A DNA stretch of 64,000 nt from Semisulcospira habei. Its lineage: Eukaryota; Mollusca; Gastropoda; Semisulcospiridae. A model generated the notes under the pieces. The model was not told the DNA's origin. It saw nothing but the letters and a program-made list of their open reading frames with translations, and did not search any database. This document shows positions 12,137 through 21,736 of the stretch, in pieces; the first letter of the stretch is position 1, and the number at the start of each line of letters is the position of its first letter. The translations under genes and the position numbers were made by a program. The stretch covers positions 207,957,539 through 208,021,538 of the forward strand of contig BTPG01000003.1 in the NCBI GenBank assembly GCA_036245525.1. The letters run 5' to 3'.

Positions 12137-14405
12137 TGTCACGACACGGATTTTTTTCGTCTAATTTTGTAGGGGAATAACTTTAGAGGGGTGACAGGAT
12201 TTAGTTAGTCACCGGGTAACGATAGCGTAGGCGTGTAGTATTTGGCCTTTACACGAGGGTTTGTTGCTGTGCGGGGGGTTGGGTGGACGGCGTGCAGCCG
12301 CGTGCCCACCCAGTCTGAACGTCATCGGGTTGTACCTGCTTCACGTGAATTTTTTATCACGTGAGCATTTTTTTGCCAACCTAACGGTTTCGAAATTACT
12401 AGTCAGTCTCTATTCCACCAGCGAACGAAATCAGTCGTTTTTTTTCAATAGTCTCCGAGGGGGGTTTGTGCGGGCGTGGTTTTCCATTAGCCGCCAGCCT
12501 CAAGTAACTGTGTCGTCCTTCTGTGGCGTCCCTGCGAGACGGCCCTGGTTCGAGCCCGGGAGTCGGTGTCCTGTGACCAGAGAAGAAGAGCTGCGATGAC
12601 TATACCCCTGGCTTGTCTTGTCTTGTTTGTCTTCGTCCTAGCCGGGGTGTCTTCACGGATGACAGTAAGTGCACGTAACAATCTTCTAGTGGCCATTTGC
12701 TCGGGGGGTTTGTTTGTGTTTGCTTGTTCTGTATTATTATGTTGGCTAGTGTGTATTTGGGGGGCAGGCGTAGAATAGCGTTGGGTAAAGTGTAGAAGTG
12801 AATGCTAGTTATGGTACGTGGGACCTAGGGTAGTTAGCGGCGAAGTATCTATTGGAGGTTTAACGCCGAGCATACGATTAAGGCTATTTCACTATCTAGC
12901 GTAGGGGTGTACATATCGGAAGTGAGTCAGGTAGTGACGTGTAAATATGTATTTTGAGGTTGCATGTATTATTGCGGGAAAGAGGTAAAGGGTATATGTT
13001 GAGGCTAAATTTACCGTTGTGGGAGAGAAGTGATGGGAGTATAAATACGGCAGTTAATGTTGCGGGAAGGGTCAAGTGATTATCTTATCATCTTTTGCTA
13101 GTTATTTATGAGTATTTTTTATCTTTAAACTCAAAGAACTAACCAGCTAGTCTGCCGCCGTGCTATTGTACTGCGTGGAAGCTGACTGTGTCACTCCGCC
13201 TTGTGGGCTACGACACCGGACCTGGGTGCCTTCGCACGCCTCGTATTTAGTCAGGTCGGGTCGTCCCATATAGTTCTTTCTAACCTGTTTACGTGAAGTT
13301 GTGTATAATTGTTATAAGGAACGTTAGTCTATTTCATATTCTCCTTGTAGCGATTGTATTGCTTGAAGAGCTTTTGGTACACTAACATTTGGAGTTATAT
13401 TATTGTTTAAAGTAGCCTGTGTTACGGAAGACCTTATCGCGGAAGCAAGAGCGTCGAGTTGAACTGCTCTCAACGGTTGTGCTTCCGGCGAGAAGGTCCC
13501 GTCACGTGAAATATATTATTTATTCAACTTTCAGTTACATTAAGTTATGTGATATTGGTTAGTCTCCATTTGCATATGCGATGTTTAGTCTCCATGTGCT
13601 TATGTGATATTACTCTGAGACGTACTAGTTAAAGGAACCTCGTTTATTCTGAGAAGTGCTAGTTAAAGAGCCTTGTGCTGTCAATGTATAATTTGCTAGC
13701 TTAATTCGAACTTGGTGTTCGTGATCCTTTTGGGGAGATATAGTAGCATACGATTTGTATTCATTGTTCTCGATCTTTATGTGAGTTAGTAAGCAAGCGT
13801 ATTTGGTTCATATAGTTATTGTGCTATTTGCAGTACTGTATTAAGGAGCCACGTGTTGTAATAGACTCTCCGCGTCAGCAAAAGCGCTGGTACAACTGAC
13901 GTTAGCGCTTGACGCTTGTGCTTCCGGCGGGGTCTAGTGGCGTATGGTTTAAGCTTTTCAGACTGTTCTCTTTATATTTAGTAAGGATAGTAGTTTTATT
14001 ATATCGTGTTCGGTTGTACTTTAGTTAGGATATTTAGTTCATAGTAGTTCAGTTAGGATATCTTAGGTTATTATATATTAGTTTCCTTTGCCTGTTCTAT
14101 TAGGGATATTTAGTTATTATATATTTCGTTATTTTGTATGGCATTAGGAGTATTTAGTTTATTTGTTGTTGTTGTATTGAGTACTAAGGATATTTAGTTT
14201 GGGGAGTCTGGACGTATGTGTGTGTGTGAATGTGAGGTGTGAATGCGTGACTGTGTGAGAATAGTTGTTTTTTGTTAGGGTTATATTTATTAAACGTCGT
14301 TGTTATTGTTCCTCTGGTGTTTGTGTCAGGTTTGTGTTAGTGTGGATTGCGGGAGTCTCGAGCGGTAGCGCTCATAGCTTGCACCCCGGGAGCGGGGTCG
14401 TGACA
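12137..14405. mobile_element. Solo LTR, 2269 bp, with 5-bp target duplication
   Basis: The unit begins TGTCACGAC and ends GTCGTGACA, a perfect 9-bp terminal inverted repeat of TG...CA type. It is flanked on both sides by cagtg (12132-12136 and 14406-14410), the 5-bp duplication expected of Gypsy or BEL/Pao integrases. No gag or pol sequence lies inside, so the coding part was probably lost by LTR-LTR recombination. Inside are two related hairpins (about 13427-13500 and 13861-13936), both containing tgcttccggcg, and several short tandem echoes such as ggatatttagtt at 14030-14200. Short open frames at 12261-12599 and 14265-14477 do not resemble proteins. Confidence 0.8.
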
Positions 14406-14410
14406 CAGTG

Positions 14411-14906
14411 GAAGAAGACAAAGTTTGAAAAGGCAACACCTAGGCAATTTTGTGGTGCAATTATTCTTTACTTTTAACAAAGGCGTCGCCCAAAGCCAAA
14501 AATGCACTCAATCAGATTAGCTCCAAGGGACATAATTTTTCAATAAATTCTGAGAATGCTGTGCTAATGCCATGGAATTCCAGGCCTACCTGAAGAGCCC
14601 CCTCTTGAGGCGAAACCGGTTGTAGCCGGGAAAAACTTTAAATCTACTCAGCAGGTCCAATATCTGTTTGGGAATATTTTCTAGCATCCCTCCTCGGGGG
14701 GAAGACTGGATATTCTCCAGCGGATGGCGGGGCGCCTGGGGGTAGTCAGTACAGCTTTATGTTGTAGGTGTTCAGTGGAAGGCTCAAAATATCTAATAAG
14801 CGATGCAGTCACAAAAGGACAGCTGATGTCCTGATGACACAATGCAAGCTTAACAACCTAGAATTCCATGGCATTAGCAAAGCATTCTCAGAATTTATTG
14901 AAAAAT

Positions 14907-14910
<4 letters not shown>
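14411..14910 (+). mobile_element. Family X segment 3: direct copy joined to an inverted copy
   Basis: Sequence 14462-14582 repeats 7430-7550 in direct orientation, then at 14583 the element folds back into the inverted copy of 11822-12021, and continues as an inverted copy of 7486-7632 up to 14910. The head-to-head arrangement of terminal repeats, together with the hammerhead, is characteristic of Penelope-like elements. No reverse transcriptase is present in any segment. Confidence 0.7.
14584..14627 (+). ncRNA. Type I hammerhead ribozyme, family X copy b
   Basis: Plus-strand order: stem I GCCTAC, core CTGAAGA, stem II GCCCC-CTCTT-GAGGC (one A-C mismatch), core GAA, stem III ACCGGT, cleavage base T, stem I GTAGCC (one C-C mismatch). 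The core is intact but both helices carry one mismatch compared with copy a, so activity is likely reduced. Confidence 0.7.

Positions 14911-14995
<85 letters not shown>
14911..14995. repeat. (TA)n microsatellite 3
   Basis: About 84 bp of ta repeats abutting the inverted family X copy at the point where it breaks off after aaaaattatg. Confidence 0.95.
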
Positions 14996-14998
<3 letters not shown>

Positions 14999-15069
14999 TA
15001 AAATGTGAAGAAAAGATCCACATACACCACGTACTTTAGGAGGAGTTACACTTTAATTCTATGCACAAA

Positions 15070-15099
15070 TTTTCGCCCTCTCGCCGAGGGCTTCTTCAG
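15070..15099 (-). other. Degenerate hammerhead-like motif
   Basis: On the minus strand CTGAAGA is followed by one extra A, a perfect 6-bp stem GCCCTC-GGCGA-GAGGGC and GAAAA. This is the core layout of Penelope-type hammerheads, but I could not pair a stem I from the flanks and the extra A is non-canonical. It may be a decayed ribozyme of a third repeat family spanning about 15000-15120. Confidence 0.3.
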
Positions 15100-15422
15100 G
15101 AGAATGCCCAGGTAACGGGTAACTAGGTAACAAAACAATTTATGTGTTATGTGTGAGAATGTAGTGCGTCAAAAGAGATACAGAATGTACACACATGCAC
15201 TTTCAAATTCTAAATTATCGTAATACTCTTACTTATATAGACTAAGGTACAAAAGCACGTGCACAAGTTCGTGATATTAGTGCTTCATTACTGATGACAT
15301 GAAACTTTTATGAAACACAAGTATTGACACGCAGTGTGCGAGGAAGAAATGTCGCAATGAAATATTTATAATAATAACGTCATCATCAACATTGACACCA
15401 TCATCATTAGTAGAATTTTCAA

Positions 15423-15506
15423 ACGTGCAGTCAAGAAAAATCTAAAAATCACACCATCCTTTTTTTAATTTTTGATGTGATTTTTAGATTTTTCTTGACT
15501 GCACGT
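15423..15506. repeat. Inverted repeat, ~33-bp arms
   Basis: The arm beginning acgtgcagtcaagaaaaatc is repeated in reverse complement at 15474-15506 with one or two mismatches, around a T-rich spacer. It would fold as a long hairpin. No target duplication or transposase was seen, so it is either a small MITE or a local palindrome. Confidence 0.7.
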
Positions 15507-15550
15507 GCGTGCGTGAGTGCGTGCGTGGGTTAGCTTTTAGTTTTTTGTTA

Positions 15551-15632
15551 TTGTATTTGTCAGCGCTTAGAGCTACTTTTAGAATAAGCGCTTAACAAAT
15601 CTATTTTATTATTATTATTATTATTATTATTA

Positions 15633-15680
<48 letters not shown>
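15551..15680 (+). mobile_element. LINE/SINE 3' tail with (ATT)n
   Basis: The sequence cagcgcttagagc, then aataagcgctta, followed by a tta/att array, is the 3' end shared by CR1/L2-type LINEs and the SINEs that use them. The same tail type occurs at about 18450-18535 and at 40730-40797. No body of the element is recognisable upstream, where the inverted repeat lies. Confidence 0.55.
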
Positions 15681-15765
15681 GAAGAGTCGAAGCTATTCTT
15701 GCACTAACCTGGAGGTTTCACGGTCGTTCCGTGTCCTGTAGTGTGTCCGGGCAGAATGGGTTATA

Positions 15766-15900
15766 CAGTAAACTTCGGATAGAACAAATCGCCATGGGAC
15801 CCACGTTTGCTATATGCGAAGTAATCTACATAGAGTGTTTGTCGGGACCACTGAGAACGTGGTGTTATATCCGACTTTCGTTATATCCGACCGTGTTATA
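15766..15900. mobile_element. pogo/Tigger-like MITE remnant
   Basis: It starts ta-cagtaaacttcggatag and contains gggacc and the pair gttatatccga-ctttc-gttatatccga near the right side, a composition typical of pogo/Tigger-type terminal repeats. The expected outer right end (ending in a mirrored cagta) is missing, so it is truncated. The TTAA of the next MITE begins a few bases further on. Confidence 0.4.
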
Positions 15901-15908
15901 AGTGATCT

Positions 15909-16124
15909 TTAACCCCTTCACCGCCGCAAAAAAAAAATTGAAGTCAATCTAACTGCAAGAGACATAAATCCTTACGAGCCCCCGCCTCTACGGGGGCTCT
16001 TGATCTATGCCTCTTGCTGAGACCACTGTGTGTCCATGCTCTTTGGCCAGTTGTGGCTTTTGGTCGTTCAGTGAACAGAGATTTCTTGTAGTGCATGAAC
16101 GTCTGTTGGCAGGGAAGGGGTTAA
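15909..16124. mobile_element. piggyBac-like MITE 1 (TTAA-flanked)
   Basis: The 216-bp unit is bounded by TTAA on both sides. Terminal inverted repeats read CCCCTTCACCGCC on the left and, reversed, CCCCTTCCCTGCC on the right. TTAA targets and CCC-starting ends are hallmarks of the piggyBac superfamily. Inside is a strong hairpin gagcccccg/cgggggctc, framed by the inverted pair gcaagag/ctcttgc. No coding content. Confidence 0.65.
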
Positions 16125-16396
16125 AGGCACACTACTGCTGTAACTGTTCAAAGATTCACTTCTGTAACTGATTGTTACCATACGCTGCACACAGTTCTAG
16201 CTATGGTTCACTTAGACACAGGACAATCCAGTTCAGCACACGTCGTCTCAATATCAAGTAACCTGACAATGAAATAGAACGTCATCAGTATGAGAAACCG
16301 GTAAAAATAGATTGACACGCTAATGGCTGCGCAGAATATGTAAGTGTGATTACGCGTGTGCGTTTGCTGCATGTCCAAAATGTTGTTAAATGTTTA

Positions 16397-16579
16397 TTAA
16401 CTCATTCAGCCCGAAGCACGTATTTCCCAAATTTGGGAGGCGTCATCTAACGACTATGCACCTGTTGCAGGAGATGGATCGACCATGATAATTCAAGGGT
16501 AGTGCCAGATTAGCTTGGCGCCGACATTGTCAAGATCGATCCATCTCCTGCTGTAGTGAGTCAGGGCTGAATGGGTTAA
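16397..16579. mobile_element. piggyBac-like MITE 2 (TTAA-flanked)
   Basis: A 183-bp unit bounded by TTAA. The ends CTCATTCAGCCC and, reversed, CCCATTCAGCCC differ at one base. Further inverted homology (gcaggagatggatcga) extends well into the unit. It differs in sequence from MITE 1 but has the same TTAA and CCC-type ends. Confidence 0.7.
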
Positions 16580-17012
16580 GTGTGTCGACAAGGCATAACA
16601 TCCACAAATGGTGCTGACACGTGTCCTCAGATGTATGCGTAATGGTACTTTAACACAATCCTGCATCAAGTGAGTGTACTATGTATTTGTGTTGCTTTGT
16701 GTACACTCATGACACTTCAACGTGAAATCGTGGCTTCGTATAAATAGCAGGCGTGTGCACCGAGGAATTCCTGAGTTGAGGAGCATTCGAAGTCCTGTAG
16801 ATTCGCTGCCCGACAAACCAGTCTGCCTGAGACATTCGATCTAACTGATGCAAGCAAGAGACAAGAAAGAGGTCATGCGCCTACGCATTGCGCGGGCTGG
16901 TGAGGATCTATGCCTCTTGCATTTGGCTGTTTTACCTAGTGTTCCGGTACTGAAGGGTTTATGCCACACTTTGAAAACAAAGACGATCTGATGTTACACA
17001 GTTCTTAGCACT
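16580..17012. other. Interval without a gene
   Basis: Nothing coding was recognised. A stretch at about 16854-16918 echoes the inner hairpin of MITE 1 (gcaagagaca ... gatctatgcctcttgc), suggesting another, diverged MITE of that group. Confidence 0.35.
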
Positions 17013-17200
17013 GAGCGCTGGAGAGAACATTTCTCATATCTGCTGAACCTGCCTTCCACTGTCGACCCCGCGGTCCTGGACGTGATTCGCCAGAACCCGA
17101 CACTGGATGGCCTTGACCTCCCGCCCACCCTGGACGAGGTCAATAAAGCGATCAACCAGACTAGCTCTGAGCATAGCAGACCTAGGAAGGGACCAAGTGG
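17013..17200 (+). pseudogene. LINE reverse-transcriptase N-terminal fragment
   Basis: One frame translates to ERWREHFSYLLNLPSTVD, then a LPPTLDEVNKAINQTSS segment. The W-EHF--LLN-PS and P-TLDEV-KAI pattern is the conserved region just before RT motif 1 in several LINE clades. Homology stops near 17190, so it is a short fragment. It is unrelated in sequence to LINE-B. Confidence 0.65.
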
Positions 17201-17294
17201 ATACGCGTCATTGCTTTGTCAAACGTCATTTGTCATGACCTAATTTTTTGTTTTGTTTTGCTATATGATATACTAAGTACACCTGCAGGCTCTT

Positions 17295-17520
17295 AACATA
17301 CAGATAACCACAAATAGCTAACATAACATACATCCTAAACCCAAATAGCTAGCATAACATACATCCTAAACCTAAACAGCTAACATAGCATACATCTAAA
17401 CCCAAACAGCTAACATAACATAGATCCTAAACCCAAATAGATAAAATAACATACAGCCGAAACACAACATACGGTTTAAAGCCAAATAGCTAAAATAACA
17501 TACACCCTAATCCCCCCAAA
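17295..17520. repeat. 31-bp minisatellite, block 1
   Basis: Tandem copies of a unit like aaatagctaacataacatac-atcctaaaccc, about 7 degenerate copies. The same unit recurs at 29125-29663, just after 33333 and at 42276-42345. Confidence 0.85.
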
Positions 17521-18113
17521 AATAAAAATAGGAATACGAGTACTTTAGTGTCTCAAAAAGAGAAATTCATTTCGCCATCTCAGGTGCAACTCGCAATCAC
17601 ATACACTCACACAACAGATTTTAAACAAATCAACAATTGCTCGGGACGGGCAAAGCTCCTCGCCAAGGCGTCTCACAATGGCCGGCGCCAACGGTCCCAA
17701 CCCGATCTGAATCTCCCTAACACAAGCAAACTAAAGACGGCCCTATCTTAGTGTTACGTGGTTAAGTCGTAGTCGTAGTATGATAAACACACCAGACGCA
17801 CGCACGTAAGGTTCTTTTGAAATAAACCTCATTCAGCTGCAACCCGTCACACGTGGCTTAAGGATGTAGACAATACTGGAGTAACAGTTCCAACAATATT
17901 TTAATTCAGCGATGCGATATCCACACAGTGCAATTCTAAATGCACAAATACTGATACAAAGTCTCTTCTGCAATGTCCACACTGGTAACACAAAGCTTCT
18001 TATACGCAGAGTCCCACACAATGTACACCCAAGACGGGCCACGTTCCTGCGATAAACTGCGTGTCTCTACCACTGACAATTGCAAGACAATGTACGAATG
18101 TACTTCCCAACAC
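17521..18113. other. Interval without a recognisable gene
   Basis: No protein-like open frame or RNA gene was seen. The stretch from about 17750 has some LTR-like flavour (tgttacgtgg start, aataaa near 17820), but no matching second copy exists in the window. Confidence 0.3.
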
Positions 18114-18535
18114 GGGGCGGTCCGTGGCGCAGTGGTTAAGGCGCCTGCCACCGATGCCAAAGGTGCGCGGTTCGATACCGGGTTCCGGCGTTGGACTTTT
18201 CTCCTCTGGTAAGTGTCACCGTTAATTCGGGCGGACCGTCGGGGGTTCTTTCTCCGGGTACTCCGGTTCTTCCACCCCCCCCCCCCACCTTGGTACCGGT
18301 CTCAGGCCACTTGACAAATTTCAAATACAACCGATCAAAAATCTCTGTAACTTCAGTAGCTGACTGGCCCTTCGTTTGTCTTGTACTGTGTTTGTCGTAA
18401 ATGGCGTAAATCCGTGTCTGTTTCGTGAGTGTGTGTGTTGGGTTTCAGGCGCAGCGCTTTGAGTCGATTTCCCCAAAATTGAGAAAAAGCGCCTATATAA
18501 TAACGGTATTATTATTTATTATTGTAACACCAATC
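18114..18535 (+). mobile_element. tRNA-derived SINE
   Basis: The head contains an RNA polymerase III A box (tggcgcagtggttaagg, about 18123) and B box (ggttcgatacc, about 18169). A body with a poly-C run follows, then the tail cgcagcgctttgag ... aaaaagcgcctatataa and an att-rich end. The tail matches the CR1/L2-type 3' end that lets such SINEs borrow LINE machinery. Both flanks contain aacac, a possible 5-bp target duplication. Length is about 420 bp. Confidence 0.75.
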
Positions 18536-19078
18536 TTTTATAGTGCACCAATTTCTAGAATAATCCAGGAAAATCAAACAACGCAACCAATCAAAAAAAT
18601 CTACGTAACCGGAACTCAAATATATTAATAAAAACTGAATCATCTAAAAAAACTATAATAGGCTACACAAATTTGACTGCTCATTTCAGCTCCAAATCCT
18701 AATGTAAAATGACATCTCACAAAAGTATGGTAGGCAGTTCACAAAGCTAGTCGGAACCTTCTAGAACGTTCACGTTTTTCACAACACACACACAAAAAAA
18801 AAAACCAACGGCTGCCAACATCACGCGCACAGTAAACAACTACGACTATTTGAGCGTTTATAAAACAATGTAGCGAAATATCTTTTACTCTACTGACGAC
18901 ACACGTACGCAGTCACAAGACAGTGCGACCTGCTCGAATGTTCTAATCTATACTCGGCGAATCTACGCGCGAACGAAAGAAAAACTTACTGAAAAGGTAC
19001 GTGAATCGTAACCATGATAGCTCAAATAAATATCGGATCGTTTCCTACGATTAACACATGCATGCTCTCACAGGATAC
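18536..19078. other. Interval without a recognisable gene
   Basis: AT-rich sequence up to the Gypsy LTR. No coding, RNA or repeat feature was recognised. Confidence 0.4.
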
Positions 19079-20236
19079 TGTTACACTACCGCAGCCACAC
19101 GCAAGGTGTTGTAGATGGAAGACGCAGCCAGACAAGAGTGTTTCCAGAAGAGTCTTTTATTTCTTGGTCATCGTGGGTCTAATAGGTTGGGCACAACCAA
19201 CCTACTAGCATGGCATACTAAAATGGCGAAAATACCGTCGCTCGGTCTCTCGCTTCTTAGCTCCCTCTATATATCTCGTTCCCTTCGTTGTGAGCTGTCT
19301 CGTTCTGGTCATTGTGCGAGCTCTCTCTCTATCTCGTTCCCTTCGTTGTGAGCTCTCTCGTTCTGGTCATTGTGCGAGCTCTCTCTCTATCTCGTTTTCT
19401 TCGTTGTCAGCTCTCCCGTTCTGGTGTTTACCCCCAATATATATACCCGTTCTGGCCGAGGGCATCGCCCCTTTGTCTCAACCAGTCAAAGGGGCTATTA
19501 CTGTCACCCATATTATTCCACATCTATCATGGTGGCCAGCGTCCCCTGACCCTATCTGTCAAAGGAGCTATTACTGTCGCCCATAATCTATCCCCCATCT
19601 GCTCTGGTGGATAGCGCCCTCTGATCCTAGCTGACCAGGGACCCATTACTGTCTCTCATAATTATTCCACATCTATTATGCTGGTCAGCGTCCTCTGATC
19701 CTAGCTATCAAAGGAACTCATTACTGTCTCTCCTAATTATTCCACATCTATTATGGTGGCCAGCGTCCTCTGATCCTAGCTATCAAAGGAACCCATTACT
19801 GTCTCTCATAATTATTCCACATCTATTATGGTGGCCAGCGTCCTCTGATCTTAGCTGACCAGGGACCCATTACTGTCTCTCCTAATTATTCCACATCTAT
19901 TATGGTGGCCAGCGTCCTCTGATCTTAGCTGACCAGGGACCCATTACTGTCTCTCCTAATTATTCCACATCTATTATGGTGGCCAGCGTCCTCTGATCTT
20001 AGCTGACCAGTAACCTATTACTGACTCTCATAATTATTCTTTGTCAGCAGGAGTCTGTGTTCCTCACTACTAACGAGGGCTCATTATTTATTCATTAGTC
20101 CCAGCTTAGTAGGGCCGGCCACTTGTCAACTCCACGTGAGCCCGTGGTACTAATCATACCCTCGTTATTTTCATATCAAGGGAAATTATAAAATTACCCG
20201 ACCGTGATATTGGTCGTATACACTTATAGTGTAACA
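19079..20236 (-). repeat. Gypsy-1 3' LTR (1158 bp)
   Basis: A direct copy of 27109-28268. Inside is a CT-rich block with about 2.5 copies of a ~57-bp unit (ctcgttcccttcgttgtgag..., about 19265-19420). After that come about seven copies of a 75-bp unit containing ccacatctattatggtgg (about 19500-20040). Several short open frames here are repeat artefacts. Confidence 0.95.
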
Positions 20237-20741
20237 ACTCCTCCCAAACCTACCCGAAAAAAAAGGAATCTTAATTCATAAGATTCGTTTTTTTTTTTCA
20301 TTACACAATATTCTGACCACAAAATCATTTCAAACAATTAAACATGTTATCCACAAAATACATCATTGTCGGAATGACCGCTTATTTAAATCGATCACTC
20401 CTTATTAAAAATTATTATTGTCCGGCGTAATCACGCCAATAAATGTTCACATCAAAATCGTCGACTCAGTTATGTCTTTGCACATGTGTTCGTTATTCTT
20501 CACGATCCTTCCTGGATCGCAACAGCGTTAATCCTTGGTTACCCCAACGACGGGTAAAACTTGACAACGTTCGAGGCGGGGAGTAACTGCACTCCTCCCT
20601 CCATCATCGGCGTAGAGTCCTTCGCTCTTGCGACGTCATTCACGTCTGCTGATTTCACAACCGCCGAAATCAACGTAGGCACAGTGACCTCACGTTCACC
20701 CTTCCTGAGTCGTGATAGTATGGAGCCAAACCATGCGCTAG

Positions 20742-21607
20742 TTTTTTTTTTCTATATCGTATACACGCTACCCGAATTATGATCACTACAACTGTCCCTA
20801 CGATAGAACCAATGATGATCTGTTTCCATATCGCCCATTCTTGTTTTGGCTTAACGAATCGCTCTGAAGTCGAGCAATTAGATGATCCATTGGCATTTCC
20901 TTAATTTCATCTAACTCTGGGCAAAGAGATGGGATCGTAGTCTGGTAAAGCGCTATGAAATGGTTTCCATAACGTTATATTGGAAAATGCATAGTTTTCC
21001 ATCCATCCTATCAATTTGTCTTCCACCTGATACTGGCTCTCTTGTTGGTAGTAAGGGGTTAACATCAATCTATCACTAATAGCCGTACATGATTCATTGA
21101 GGCGAATTAGTGATAATAGTGGGTTGATTTGTTGGTACGTGACCCCTTTACCGTGACAACTAATACTCATCTTTAGTGGACTATGATTACTAATGACCCA
21201 TAGCCCATCCATGATATACCGTGCCATAGGTAACACTGTACCCAACTTGACCTTTGTTTGGCAGTGTGTTGCAATTACGTCTGAATTGTTTAAAAACAGC
21301 GCCGTAACACAAAACTGATTAATGTTCATAGGATATATTGCACTTTCGAATCGCACAGAATCCTATCAAGGGTTTGGAACAAGCTTCAAGTTCAGCTTCC
21401 GTAAGGAGCGCGAACCGCGTACGTTGCGCGTCTACTGCTATTGTTGTGGATTCTAAGTCATACTGAGCCGTCATTGATTCTGGCGCAGGCCGACCTGAAT
21501 CTCCAGTTACTAGTGGTAACTTCATCAAGTTTTTGAAATACGACATTGTGATTAATATTTAAACCCTGCGCTAGCCCCAATACTATCAGACTAAAAAAAA
21601 ACTTCAT
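20742..21607 (-). pseudogene. Gypsy-1 env-like gene remnant
   Basis: Downstream of pol, where env lies in env-bearing Gypsy elements, the minus strand shows pieces of a membrane protein in several frames. A signal-peptide-like start, MKFFFSLIVLGLAQG, lies at about 21607. Cys-bearing ectodomain segments occupy 21546-20907, with possible N-glycosylation sites such as NNSD and NITL. A hydrophobic membrane segment followed by a basic tail lies at about 20830-20745, in another frame. The layout resembles F-type fusion envelope proteins of invertebrate Gypsy elements. At least three frame breaks (near 21540, near 21340 and near 20910) and probable deletions leave no functional protein. gag and pol of the same element are intact. 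Confidence 0.6.
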
Positions 21608-21736
21608 CTTGTTGTTGTCTGCAGTACGAGATATCACCAGAGACTTACACCACTGTCTCTGACAAAACTCCAATCATGCTTCATGATTTACACATTACAA
21701 TAGTCCTCTCCCAGATACCGTCTGAGAGTCGCATTT

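Noticed and set aside
12487..12600. tRNA-like T arm (ggttcgagccc) inside the solo LTR
   Set aside because: A T stem-loop can be drawn, but the anticodon loop lacks the invariant T before the anticodon, the spacing is wrong, and no acceptor stem forms. Not a tRNA gene.
18117..18190. Functional tRNA gene
   Set aside because: A and B boxes are present, but the sequence continues into a SINE body and tail with no acceptor-stem pairing. It is the SINE head.
19290..19614. ORFs in the Gypsy-1 LTRs (also 27145-27646)
   Set aside because: They read through the CT-rich and 75-bp repeats and are identical in both LTRs because the LTRs are copies. No coding signal.
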